This document shows, one piece after another, positions 6,781 to 13,466 of a stretch of 17,481 nucleotides of DNA. The position numbers and the translations under genes were made by a program. Source of the DNA: JACOVP01 sp964390715 (GTDB lineage Archaea; Nanobdellota; Nanobdellia; SCGC-AAA011-G17; UBA489); assembly GCA_964390715.1 (NCBI GenBank), contig CAYMIM010000014.1, positions 1 to 17,481 on the forward strand. Direction: 5' to 3'. Each line of letters starts with the position of its first letter. Positions within the stretch are counted from its first letter, which is position 1. The notes under the pieces are model-generated. The model had not been told where the DNA came from and did not search any database. It saw only the letters and a program-made list of their open reading frames with translations.

Positions 6781-6784
6781 TGCA

Positions 6785-6793
6785 AATATATAA
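6785..6793 (-). promoter_or_regulatory. TATA box of the toxin-antitoxin operon
   Basis: TTTATATAT on the minus strand predicts a transcript start near 6764 and a leader of about 26 nt that contains the GGGAGG ribosome binding site of the antitoxin. Confidence 0.55.
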
Positions 6794-6830
6794 ATGTTTC
6801 TTTTATTGTTGACTATACATGAAAGTAAGA

Positions 6831-7187
6831 TTAAATCTCTTCAGCGCCTTCTTTCGTCAATGCCATAAGTCGTACGCCAACGCCTAATTTGAGTGCGGCG
6901 CTCATCAAGGCCATGTGCTCTCGTCCAGTGCCAGAGATAAAATTGACAGCGATTTCTATGCTTTTGACTCGAGCTTGCATTTCTTTGAGCATGATATCTC
7001 TAAGCTCTTTCAAGCCTTGCTCAGGATCAACAATCACTAATTCAGTTTTTGGATTGGCGGTAAAATTCTCTTTGCCATAAGCGTTCGTAAAGAGAATGAC
7101 TTTGTCCCATTGGATATCATCAATCAGGCGGTTGACATGCCCCCAAGTCCCTTTTCCCGTGCTTAAACAAGCTATTAATTCTGTCAT
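6831..7187 (-). CDS. Small stand-alone protein with CARF-like Rossmann pattern
   Basis: The 118-residue product has an alternating strand-helix pattern: LIACLSTGKGTWGHVNRLI near the N-terminus, VILFTNAYGKENF, and at about 80-112 AVNFISGTGREHMALMSAA followed by a strand. A nucleotide-type loop near the N-terminus plus a strand ending in SGTGxxxM is similar to CARF domains (Csm6/Csx1 sensory half), where the equivalent is N-x-S/T-G-G-T-K-x-M. No HEPN or other effector domain is attached and no CRISPR array or cas gene is nearby. The family and role are uncertain. A TATA box at 7211-7219 lies about 25 nt before the ATG, indicating a leaderless single gene. Confidence 0.6.
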   Translation of the reverse strand: MTELIACLSTGKGTWGHVNRLIDDIQWDKVILFTNAYGKENFTANPKTELVIVDPEQGLKELRDIMLKEMQARVKSIEIAVNFISGTGREHMALMSAALKLGVGVRLMALTKEGAEEI

Positions 7188-7210
7188 AAATCATCTCACT
7201 CTGTCGAAGC

Positions 7211-7219
7211 TATTTAAAC
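7211..7219 (-). promoter_or_regulatory. TATA box of the CARF-like gene
   Basis: TTTAAATAG on the minus strand is centred about 27 nt before the ATG at 7187, at the spacing expected for a leaderless transcript. Confidence 0.5.
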
Positions 7220-7277
7220 ATTACGGGGTCGTTTAAGAAATGTAGGGCAAAAAAGTAATCAATCAGTGACAAAAACA

Positions 7278-7287
7278 TTTAAATAAG
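7278..7287 (+). promoter_or_regulatory. TATA box of the surface protein gene
   Basis: TTTAAATAAG predicts transcription from about 7307. The short leader would include a GGGGGG tract at 7314-7319, nine bases before ATG 7329. Confidence 0.5.
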
Positions 7288-7328
7288 GGTGAATCTTGGA
7301 GGGATTATAAATCGGGGGGTTGGTTGAC

Positions 7329-8531
7329 ATGAATCAGACAAAAAACAGAAGAATAAGCGCTCTTTTTTGCTTTCTAGTGATATGCTCTTTAGTGATGCAG
7401 GGTTCTTATGCGGCAAATGAGGAAATAAGTGATGCTGTTGTAACCAATGAAGAGGTAAGTGATGTAATTGCGGTAGATAGAACAAGTGACACAAGTTCAG
7501 GAGAAGAAGGTATTGCGGTAGAACCTATTGCTCTGCCAGTGATTATAGCGTCACCTAATATAGAAGAAACACGAACAGAATCTAAAATAGAATCAGAGGG
7601 AATCAATATCAAGCTAGAAACATTACCAAAAGAAACTGAAGAAAATATTCTTGTCAAACATGAGCTTCCTAAAGAAGAAGTAAAGGAAGAAGTAAAGGAA
7701 GAATTCAAGGAAACAGAAGTAGTTAAGCCGAAGGAAAGTACTTGCGTTTCAGCAGCAACAGATTATCTCCAGTCAACAACGTTTGATTGCCAGCAAGTAT
7801 TCACCAAGGAAGATAGTAAAGCTGTCCCGCTCTACACTGGTACAGGAAAAAAATATGCTTACATTGAGACAACATTGCCTGTTGAACAAGATAAAACACT
7901 CTTGCAGATCAAGCACAGCGTAGAATTTCCAACACAACAAGACATTAGTGTATTCTATTTAGAAGACAATGTCTGGAAAGGCGCCTGTCACAATTTGAAA
8001 TCTACAAGCCAAGGAAGCACAAGTGCCTGTGATTTAAGTGGAGTAGCAAAAGACAAAGAACAGCTCAATGTACGAGTAGAAGCTTATGCTCGTGAAGGAA
8101 AAGCGATTTGGTTAGTTGACGATCTACAAATGGTTCCGCAGAGAAAACCAGATGATGGAGTGAGATATAAACAAATTCCTCCAGCGATACCTATACAGCC
8201 AACTGATCCAACACAACCAATAATTAACAATCCAGGAGGACCTACGTCTCCACCTTTTATTCCTAATGGCGGTTTCAAAGGAGTATATCCTAGTTTCCAG
8301 ACACAAGCAAATTCTGGTTTCCAATCAGAAAACCAGCGACAACAGGAAAGTATAACGCCTCAGCAGAATAATTTAGAGACGGTTGTACCTGAAAATACAG
8401 GTTTCCTAAGATTGACAGGACGAGCGATCGCTGATCTCGCTACTAAAAATCCTTTTGGAGCGTTATTAACTTTGTTATTATTAGGCTTGGTCATCTACGG
8501 TGTTTATCGATCTTCAAAAAAATACCGTTAA
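7329..8531 (+). CDS. Secreted, C-terminally membrane-anchored surface protein
   Basis: The 400-residue product has a signal peptide (basic start, hydrophobic core about 10-24, likely cleavage after GSYA near residue 28). A Glu/Lys/Val-rich low-complexity region follows to about 135, including a short KEEVKEEVKEE repeat. A beta-rich globular domain (about 137-275) holds four cysteines that could form two disulfides. A proline/glutamine/asparagine-rich stalk leads to LTGRAI (about 362-367), then a C-terminal membrane helix and a basic tail, SSKKYR. This is a type I surface-protein layout; the domain's ligand is unknown. I chose ATG 7329 over the TTG at 7320 because TTG directly abuts the GGGGGG tract, leaving no ribosome binding spacing. 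Confidence 0.75.
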   Translation: MNQTKNRRISALFCFLVICSLVMQGSYAANEEISDAVVTNEEVSDVIAVDRTSDTSSGEEGIAVEPIALPVIIASPNIEETRTESKIESEGINIKLETLPKETEENILVKHELPKEEVKEEVKEEFKETEVVKPKESTCVSAATDYLQSTTFDCQQVFTKEDSKAVPLYTGTGKKYAYIETTLPVEQDKTLLQIKHSVEFPTQQDISVFYLEDNVWKGACHNLKSTSQGSTSACDLSGVAKDKEQLNVRVEAYAREGKAIWLVDDLQMVPQRKPDDGVRYKQIPPAIPIQPTDPTQPIINNPGGPTSPPFIPNGGFKGVYPSFQTQANSGFQSENQRQQESITPQQNNLETVVPENTGFLRLTGRAIADLATKNPFGALLTLLLLGLVIYGVYRSSKKYR

Positions 8532-9337
8532 AATAAATACGGTGTTAAGAAAACTTCGATGCACGCGCTGAGGATAAGCAACAGGATGGATGCGACAATC
8601 AAAGAAAGTCCATCCTGAAATATTCTTTTTCCATGTTCTCCTTTTAGGTCATGACGAAAAAACGCGAAAGAAAGAATGCTGCCTCCAAGGCTCGCTAAGA
8701 AAAAAGAGATAACTTCTGGCAATCCATGCAACAGGTAGCGAAGAAAACTCAACGGCACGATCATGCTGGAAGAGGTAAATCCTTGCTGCAGGAAAGACGC
8801 TATGGCTATGCCAAACACAGAGCTGTTCCAGAATAAAAGGAATAATCCACCAAAGCCAAAAAAGAAGCTCAGGACAAAGCAGAGTCCTAGCAAAAAGAAA
8901 TTGCTCATCAGGATATCCAAAAAAGCGGCATCAGAACTTATGGCGTTGCCTGTCGCCAGAGAAGGATTCCTAAGAGTATTGAGTTGATCAGCGAAAAGAG
9001 ACAGTTGAAGAGCGTCGCCTGCCAAGAAATAGGTGAAAAAATAGCCAGTCAGTGATCCTAGGAAGAGAAAGATAAAAAGAGTGATTATCTTGCGATGCGC
9101 ATACAATCTCTCTCCCTCAGTGCGAAGATGAACATCAACCACTTCTTCATGGCGGAATGCTTTGAACAACAACGGAAAAAAAGTGAATGTAAGGAAAACA
9201 ACGCTGATAAATCCTAAATAAGCTTGAAAAAAAAGAGCGCTCAGGAAGATAGCGACAACTGAGAAAATTATGGCGAAAAAATATAAGTCCCAAGGTTTTT
9301 GTTCTGCATGAATAGGATTATACAACAAGTCAAACAC
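8528..9337 (-). CDS. SpoIIM (DUF95)-family membrane protein
   Basis: The 269-residue protein has about six hydrophobic segments. The C-terminal two thirds match the stage II sporulation protein M family: LDILMSNFFLLGLCFVLSFF (about 126-145), the turn around NSSVFGIAIA, and LLHGLPEVISFFLASLGGS (about 208-226), where the H-G-x-x-E pattern is the family hallmark. Archaea do not sporulate; family members occur widely with membrane stress or transport genes, and the molecular role is unknown. GTG 9337 has a GAGAGGTG ribosome binding site with good spacing. The 3' end overlaps the convergent surface protein gene by 4 bp. Confidence 0.85.
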   Translation of the reverse strand: MFDLLYNPIHAEQKPWDLYFFAIIFSVVAIFLSALFFQAYLGFISVVFLTFTFFPLLFKAFRHEEVVDVHLRTEGERLYAHRKIITLFIFLFLGSLTGYFFTYFLAGDALQLSLFADQLNTLRNPSLATGNAISSDAAFLDILMSNFFLLGLCFVLSFFFGFGGLFLLFWNSSVFGIAIASFLQQGFTSSSMIVPLSFLRYLLHGLPEVISFFLASLGGSILSFAFFRHDLKGEHGKRIFQDGLSLIVASILLLILSACIEVFLTPYLF

Positions 9338-9376
9338 AGTAATACACCTCTCTTAAGAAACAACAAGAAAAGCTTT

Positions 9377-9386
9377 GTTTATATGT
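9377..9386 (-). promoter_or_regulatory. TATA box of the SpoIIM-family gene
   Basis: ACATATAAAC on the minus strand predicts a start near 9357 and a 20-nt leader containing the GAGAGGTG ribosome binding site. The gene therefore has its own promoter rather than depending on the dehydrogenase gene upstream. Confidence 0.5.
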
Positions 9387-9402
9387 TTTATGTCTTCAGA
9401 AA

Positions 9403-10155
9403 TTAAACACTGATGGTTTCTATATGAACAACCGCGCCTTCTTTGGCGTAGGCTTTAGCAGGATCAAGAGCATAAGATACTACTTTTTTCCCAAAGGCGT
9501 CCGTAGTCCACGCTTTTTTCCACACGTCTTCTTCCACATGAGGGAAATTCTTTCTTGCTTCTGGTGTATCGATAAATCCAGGACCTAAGGCAAAGACATA
9601 GAGAGAAGAACCATGCTGTCGATGTAATTTAAATTCTTCATCCAACGCTCTGATTCCCTGATCTAATCCACCCTTAGACGCGCAATATGCGACTTCACCA
9701 CTATAAGCATTTTTTCCAGCCATAGAAGAAATAGTGATAAGGACACCACTTTTTTGTTGTTGAAAATGAGGGACCAGATAATGTGCTACATGAAGAGTCG
9801 GTTTAAGATTAGTATCAATAATAGCGTCCATTTTTTCAACTTCTTGTTTTTCTATAGGAGTTTCTTGCTGAATCAATCCAGCGGAATTAATAAAAATATC
9901 AAGTCGTTTATAACGAGACAGAGTTTTTTCTACTAAAGACTGTAATTGTTGTTTCGAAGTGACATCAGTAGGCACCACTAAAGTGTCTACTCCATAAGTT
10001 TGGCGTAATGTCTCTGCCAATGTGTCTAGGTTTTCTTTTCGTCTTGCGGCCAACACTAATCCCAATGGTTTTTGTTCTGCAAGCGCTCTTGAAATGCCTT
10101 CTCCTATCCCTGAGGAAGCGCCAAGCACTACAGCTACTTTATTTTGAAGATCCAT
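9403..10155 (-). CDS. Short-chain dehydrogenase/reductase (SDR)
   Basis: The 250-residue protein is a classical SDR oxidoreductase. The cofactor loop is LGASSGIGEG (11-20), followed by AARRK, which favours NADP(H). INSAG (89-93) is the NNAG-type motif, TISSMAG (141-147) carries the catalytic Ser, YCASK (157-161) carries Tyr157 and Lys161, and GPGFIDT (191-197) is the usual PG motif. The substrate cannot be deduced. The frame continues upstream to 10272, but I place the start at ATG 10155: homologous length begins there, and the TATA box at 10177-10185 sits 26 nt upstream, giving a leaderless mRNA. It is divergent from the FNR-type reductase gene. Confidence 0.9.
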   Translation of the reverse strand: MDLQNKVAVVLGASSGIGEGISRALAEQKPLGLVLAARRKENLDTLAETLRQTYGVDTLVVPTDVTSKQQLQSLVEKTLSRYKRLDIFINSAGLIQQETPIEKQEVEKMDAIIDTNLKPTLHVAHYLVPHFQQQKSGVLITISSMAGKNAYSGEVAYCASKGGLDQGIRALDEEFKLHRQHGSSLYVFALGPGFIDTPEARKNFPHVEEDVWKKAWTTDAFGKKVVSYALDPAKAYAKEGAVVHIETISV

Positions 10156-10176
10156 AGGAGTAAAGGGGAAAAGATG

Positions 10177-10185
10177 TTTTAAAAA
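10177..10185 (-). promoter_or_regulatory. TATA box of the SDR gene
   Basis: TTTTTAAAA on the minus strand is centred about 26 nt before ATG 10155. It supports the short start over the long upstream extension and predicts a leaderless transcript. Confidence 0.5.
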
Positions 10186-10210
10186 GATTTGCTTTAAGAA
10201 ACACCAAAAG

Positions 10211-10220
10211 CTATATATAA
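10211..10220 (+). promoter_or_regulatory. TATA box of the FNR-type reductase gene
   Basis: CTATATATAA is centred about 26 nt before ATG 10242. The GAGG directly next to the ATG is too close to act as a ribosome binding site, so the mRNA is probably leaderless. Confidence 0.6.
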
Positions 10221-10241
10221 ACGCCTTTCTGCTCGCTGAGG

Positions 10242-10943
10242 ATGCAACCACCGCAAGAATATACAGGAACACTGATCGCGAAGAAGAAGATATCCGCAGA
10301 CATTAGTTTATTTACCATGCGTGTGGACAATGATGATTTTTCTTTCGTAGCTGGCCAATTCATGATGTTATCGATGACAAAGGATCGTGGTCTTGCTCGC
10401 GCCTTTTCCATTTGCTCTGGTCCGGAAAAAAAGAATGTGCTCGAGTTCTGCATGAAGATAAATCCAAATAGTGTGCTCTCAGAAAAATTACAGCAAGCTC
10501 CCCTGAATACTAAAATTTTTCTCAAAGGACCATTTGGTGTATTCCGACTCAAACCAGTAACCAAAGATATTGTCTTGATTGCTGGTGGCACAGGAATCGC
10601 TCCCTTGCGAAGTATGCTCCACGAGTTGATCCGGCAAAAAACAAAAGTGAACATCTGGTGTTTGTATCGTTTCAAAACTGAAGAAGAATACTTATTTAGA
10701 GAAGAGCTGGAGCGGCTTGTTAAATCTTTGAAGAATTTTCATTTGATCCCGTCAGTTTCTAATCCTAAACCAGAGTGGAGACACGAGACCGAACGCATCC
10801 AAAGTATCATCGTAAAGTATATTAAGGCTCCAAAGCTGGTAGACTGTTATATTTGTGGCCCTCCACCCATGGTGAAGGATATTATTGAAGAACTTCCTGA
10901 GCTTGGTTTTCTTCCAGAGTCCCTGCATAAAGAAGCTTGGTAA
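10242..10943 (+). CDS. Ferredoxin-NADP reductase-like FAD/NAD(P) oxidoreductase
   Basis: The 233-residue protein has the two-domain FNR fold. Residues 1-105 form the FAD-binding barrel with the flavin motif RAFSICS (53-59). Residues 108-233 form the NAD(P) domain with GGTGIAPLRSM (115-125), CGPPPMV (205-211) and a C-terminal EAW aromatic end that would stack on the flavin. There is no iron-sulfur or globin domain, so it needs a partner electron carrier such as ferredoxin, or acts as a flavin reductase. No partner gene is adjacent. Length and motifs are complete. It has its own TATA box and is divergent from the SDR gene. Confidence 0.88.
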   Translation: MQPPQEYTGTLIAKKKISADISLFTMRVDNDDFSFVAGQFMMLSMTKDRGLARAFSICSGPEKKNVLEFCMKINPNSVLSEKLQQAPLNTKIFLKGPFGVFRLKPVTKDIVLIAGGTGIAPLRSMLHELIRQKTKVNIWCLYRFKTEEEYLFREELERLVKSLKNFHLIPSVSNPKPEWRHETERIQSIIVKYIKAPKLVDCYICGPPPMVKDIIEELPELGFLPESLHKEAW

Positions 10944-10973
10944 TTCTTAAAAGATATAAGTCGAACCAAAAGT

Positions 10974-10982
10974 TTTTAAATA
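10974..10982 (+). promoter_or_regulatory. TATA box of the winged-helix/HemK2 operon
   Basis: TTTTAAATA is centred 25 nt before ATG 11003, which supports that ATG over the TTG at 10997 and predicts a leaderless mRNA. Confidence 0.55.
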
Positions 10983-11002
10983 CTGATTAAGTTATTTTGT
11001 CT

Positions 11003-11455
11003 ATGCCTAAAACGATTTCGCGGGATTTTCCCATCAGCGAGTTGACTTTGCGCCGGTATGAGAAGCCATCGTCCAACAACAAGCGCGATCTCGTCCGCAA
11101 ATTCTGCTTGTCCTTGGGTCTTTTACAACCAGGTGATTCTAGGGATGTTATTGTGGATATTTTCCAGGTCATGCTCGACGCGAAAGACAAAAGAATAATG
11201 ATGAATTCTGAGGACATCAAGCAAGAGACAGTCAATCATAGAAAAAAAGCGAAGCTCGCCTTGAAAGGCGTCGCCTCTTCTAATGTTCGTCGTCAATTGA
11301 AACGTCTCCGTGACCTGCATCTTGTGGAAAAAATAAAAAATGATTACCGTATCACGGAATTCGAAGATATTTCCTCTTTGGTTGATGAGAAAATTGAAAA
11401 ATTCTTGCTCCAAAATATTCTCAAGCGCGTCAAGGAATATTCTAAACTCTTATGA
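11003..11455 (+). CDS. Winged-helix-like protein co-transcribed with HemK2
   Basis: The 150-residue product is basic and soluble. Residues about 50-120 look like a winged helix-turn-helix: helices around VIVDIFQVMLDAKDKRIMM and SSNVRRQLKRLRDLHLVEKI, then a KNDYRITEF wing. The C-terminus (about 125-150) is a single helix. A DNA- or RNA-binding role follows from this fold only. The stop codon overlaps the methyltransferase start (ATGA), so translation is coupled and a functional link to termination-factor methylation is possible. ATG 11003 is preferred over TTG 10997 because of the TATA spacing. I do not recognise a named family. Confidence 0.65.
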   Translation: MPKTISRDFPISELTLRRYEKPSSNNKRDLVRKFCLSLGLLQPGDSRDVIVDIFQVMLDAKDKRIMMNSEDIKQETVNHRKKAKLALKGVASSNVRRQLKRLRDLHLVEKIKNDYRITEFEDISSLVDEKIEKFLLQNILKRVKEYSKLL

Positions 11456-11985
11456 TCTACGAGCCTCGTGAAGATTCTCTGCTTCTAGAAAAATATGTCA
11501 AGAGGATCGCTCATGGGAAAGTGTTGGACATGGGCACAGGTTCTGGTATCCAGGCTTTGGCGGCAAAGAAAAAAACAAAGGATATTCTCGCTGCGGACAT
11601 AAATCCAGAAGCGGTCAAGCGCATGCAGTCTCTAGGTATCAATGCTATTCAGTCAGATTTGTTCTCCAATATCAAGGAAACTTTCGACATTATCATTTTC
11701 AATCCGCCTTACTTGCCGCGTGCTCCAGACGAAGATGAAGAAAGTCAGCAGATCACTACAGGCGGTCGCCAAGGATATGAGGTATTGGAGCGATTCCTCA
11801 AGGACGCGAAACAGCATCTCAATCCCCAAGGAGTGATACTCATTGTCTATTCTTCATTGACCGGTAATGTGGATAAACTAGCTAAGAAATATAAATTCAT
11901 GCTAACAGTGTTAGAAGAGAAAAAAGTTTTCTTTGAGAATTTGATAGTTGCTAAATTGAGCGGTGAAGTTATTCCTGAGTTCTAA
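11452..11985 (+). CDS. HemK2/Mtq2-type N5-glutamine methyltransferase
   Basis: The 177-residue SAM-dependent methyltransferase has the compact HemK2 form. It starts IYEPREDSLLLEKY (the Y-x-P-x-E-D-S substrate-side motif), then DMGTGSGIQALAA (26-38, SAM motif I), AADINPEAV (47-55, Asp49) and the catalytic NPPY (84-87). Archaeal and eukaryotic relatives methylate the glutamine of the GGQ motif in release factor 1. The bacterial PrmC N-terminal domain is absent, as expected. It overlaps the winged-helix-like gene by 4 bases. Its last 17 bases overlap the convergent unknown gene. Confidence 0.9.
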   Translation: MIYEPREDSLLLEKYVKRIAHGKVLDMGTGSGIQALAAKKKTKDILAADINPEAVKRMQSLGINAIQSDLFSNIKETFDIIIFNPPYLPRAPDEDEESQQITTGGRQGYEVLERFLKDAKQHLNPQGVILIVYSSLTGNVDKLAKKYKFMLTVLEEKKVFFENLIVAKLSGEVIPEF

Positions 11986-12457
11986 AACTTCGTGCCCCGG
12001 CATCCATCAGTTCTTCTCTTATTTCACTATATTCACTTGTTAAATTTTCTATCAGTCCCCTGACACCATAAAAAAAATCATCAAAAGACCAGCATCCTAG
12101 AGAATGTCTTGAAAGAGCACGTGCGATCTGTAATCTTGATAGAATTCTTTGAAGATTGCCAATCTCTTGATCTATCCTAAGAGAATGGTTCACTAATATT
12201 GCTAATCCTTGTGCTTCAGCGCTAAGACGTTTTGTTTCACTTGAACCAGTGGAGGTTTTTTTATGGCCATTTTCTGGAGTCGAAGTCAATGCTTCTAGAT
12301 AAGAGGCTCCTAGTGTTTTCCATGAAGTATAACGCTCCTTAAGTACATCACAATGACTATTGACTTTTCCATATTGGCTGAAGAGCCCCATCAAACAGGC
12401 AGCGAAGTTATTAGAAGTTATATCATCTTCATTTTTAGGCGCGGTGGTTCTTCGCAT
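11969..12457 (-). CDS. Unknown 162-residue helical protein
   Basis: I do not recognise this protein. It has no signal peptide or membrane segment and appears mostly helical: residues about 15-60, then a Ser/Thr/Lys-rich linker (STPENGHKKTSTGSSETK, about 60-77), then helices to about 155 (LSAEAQGLAILVNHSL, IGNLQRILSRLQIARAL). Its long continuous frame, ATG start and a TATA-like element at 12481-12489 about 27 nt before the ATG support a real, leaderless gene. It overlaps the HemK2 3' end by 17 bp. Orphan character and unusual composition suggest an accessory or lineage-specific gene. Confidence 0.55.
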   Translation of the reverse strand: MRRTTAPKNEDDITSNNFAACLMGLFSQYGKVNSHCDVLKERYTSWKTLGASYLEALTSTPENGHKKTSTGSSETKRLSAEAQGLAILVNHSLRIDQEIGNLQRILSRLQIARALSRHSLGCWSFDDFFYGVRGLIENLTSEYSEIREELMDAGARSFRTQE

Positions 12458-12480
12458 GATATTTTAAAAGTGTCACTCAT

Positions 12481-12489
12481 TTTTAAAGC
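12481..12489 (-). promoter_or_regulatory. TATA-like element of the unknown 162-residue gene
   Basis: CTTTAAAAA on the minus strand is centred about 28 nt before ATG 12457, at the spacing seen for other leaderless genes here. Confidence 0.4.
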
Positions 12490-12515
12490 TGATGTTTCAC
12501 ATGATGACCTCAACC

Positions 12516-12524
12516 TTTTTATAG
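12516..12524 (+). promoter_or_regulatory. TATA box of the candidate small RNA
   Basis: TTTTTATAG predicts a transcription start near 12545, two bases before a GC-rich closing stem. No protein start codon fits this promoter, and dUTPase has its own TATA box further down. Confidence 0.4.
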
Positions 12525-12544
12525 ACACAAGAATCTACAATGCT

Positions 12545-12622
12545 CTGCCCGGTAGTGTACATGGGAGGATAAAGCCTCTTGGCTTGCCGTGACTCTTGTT
12601 GTTAAAGCCGGGCTAAACTTTT
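12545..12622 (+). ncRNA. Candidate structured small RNA
   Basis: GCCCGG (12547-12552) pairs perfectly with CCGGGC (12608-12613), closing a 67-nt domain. Inside it, AAGCC (12572-12576) pairs with GGCTT (12581-12585) around a TCTT loop. The same GGCTT can alternatively pair with a second AAGCC (12605-12609), and GGGAGG (12563-12568) can pair with CCTCTT (12575-12580), so the folds compete. A TATA box is about 25 nt upstream and a short T run (12618-12623) follows the closing stem. I tested a tRNA reading and rejected it: no T-loop consensus and no proper anticodon arm. Function unknown; it could be a guide-type, regulatory or switch-like RNA. Confidence 0.35.
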
Positions 12623-12624
12623 TC

Positions 12625-12653
12625 TCAAGAAGTAGTGAATTAAATTTATATAG
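12625..12653 (+). promoter_or_regulatory. dUTPase operon promoter with AGTAGTGA element
   Basis: TATA box TTTATATAG (12645-12653) is centred about 26 nt before ATG 12675, indicating a leaderless mRNA. AGTAGTGA (12631-12638) lies just upstream and recurs at the same distance before the frameshifted gene at 14259. Confidence 0.6.
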
Positions 12654-12674
12654 ACTATAGTAAGTGAAAAAAGT

Positions 12675-13106
12675 ATGCGACACATCAACGTCAAAGTAAA
12701 ATTACTGCATCCTGAAGCGAAGATGCCTTTCTACGGATCTGAAGAAGCGGCGGGATTTGATCTCTACGCTCTGGAAGAAAAAACTATCAATCCAGGAGAA
12801 ACCTTGCTCGTAAGGACAGGAGTAGCTCTGGAGATAGAAAAAGGATATTGCTGGCAGTTCTGGGATCGATCAGGCATGGGAGCGAAAGGTATCACTTGTC
12901 TAGCGGGTTTAGGAGATTCTGATTATCGCGGTGAATTCAAAGTCGTTTTACACAACACCACAAAAACGAGTTACAAGGTAGAGAAAGGCGATAGAATTGT
13001 GCAGGTCGTTCCTGTTCCTATCGTCAAAGCATCTTTTGAGCAAGTAGAAGAGCTTAGTCCATCCAAACGTGGTGAAGGCGGCTTTCATTCGACAGGAAAA
13101 AAATAA
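12675..13106 (+). CDS. dut: dUTPase (dUTP diphosphatase), trimeric type
   Basis: The 143-residue protein carries all five dUTPase motifs in order: AGFDLYA (26-32), DRSGMGAKG (64-72), GLGDSDYRGEF (78-88, catalytic Asp81), GDRIVQ (105-110) and RGEGGFHSTG (132-141). It hydrolyses dUTP to dUMP and pyrophosphate, keeping uracil out of DNA and feeding dTMP synthesis. Length fits the homotrimeric family. Motif 2 lacks the usual proline before RSG (WDRSG here). Its dUTP-only specificity is inferred from motifs 3-5; bifunctional dCTP deaminases are longer. The gene P1 follows 19 bp downstream, probably in the same operon. Confidence 0.93.
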   Translation: MRHINVKVKLLHPEAKMPFYGSEEAAGFDLYALEEKTINPGETLLVRTGVALEIEKGYCWQFWDRSGMGAKGITCLAGLGDSDYRGEFKVVLHNTTKTSYKVEKGDRIVQVVPVPIVKASFEQVEELSPSKRGEGGFHSTGKK

Positions 13107-13125
13107 ACTAGTGGAGGAATAACAC

Positions 13126-13407
13126 ATGGGGCTCATAAGTATAATCAAAGCGACACAACAAAATATGAGTGATGCCAAAGAGCAAGGTCGTTATAAGGCT
13201 GGTTATGAATTTGTTTTAGGAGGGTTAGAAAGAGACGCTCCTCTTTGGGAAGATGGTGCTGAAGCGAGGGAGCGAACCGTAAATGAGCTTAAAGGAAGAA
13301 TTAGAGACATTGAAACTAAAGCGAAGACGTATGGAATTTTACAAAATCTAGCCTTTAGAATGGGATATGCGCCTTTTTTTGAGAGATCTCGCCAGGAAAG
13401 AAGTTAG
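13126..13407 (+). CDS. Unknown small protein P1
   Basis: The 93-residue product is soluble and helical: MGLISIIKATQQNMSDAKEQ at the N-terminus, then GYEFVLGGLERDAP, a charged helix about 45-68, and a C-terminal aromatic segment (TYGILQNLAFRMGYAPFF). I do not recognise it. It has a relative, P2, at 14259-14532: shared features are the LI..IK start, A(K/R)(E/D)QG(R/K), and an aromatic (L/I)AF segment near the end. GGAGG (13113-13117) precedes ATG 13126, so it is translated from the dUTPase mRNA. A run of seven Ts (13374-13380) sits near its 3' end. Confidence 0.65.
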   Translation: MGLISIIKATQQNMSDAKEQGRYKAGYEFVLGGLERDAPLWEDGAEARERTVNELKGRIRDIETKAKTYGILQNLAFRMGYAPFFERSRQERS

Positions 13408-13466
13408 GATAAGCTATGTCAAAGAGGTAGACAAAATAAAAAAACCGCCAGGAGTTAGGTATAAAA

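Noticed and set aside
7676..7705. Short direct repeat in the surface protein gene
   Set aside because: It encodes a low-complexity Lys/Glu/Val stretch (KEEVKEE), not a mobile element or array. No CRISPR-like spaced repeats exist in the window.
10156..10272. 39-residue upstream extension of the SDR
   Set aside because: It precedes the normal SDR N-terminus, crosses both divergent TATA boxes and overlaps the FNR gene start.
12353..12592. 79-codon plus-strand frame
   Set aside because: Its first half is antisense to the unknown 162-residue gene, it has no ribosome binding site or TATA at its start, and the product looks random.
12547..12613. tRNA gene (GCCCGG...CCGGGC acceptor-like stem with TAGTGTA after it)
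   Set aside because: No TTCRANY-type T loop, no 5-bp T stem and no 7-nt anticodon loop on either strand. Only the outer stem and the D-arm-like start resemble a tRNA.
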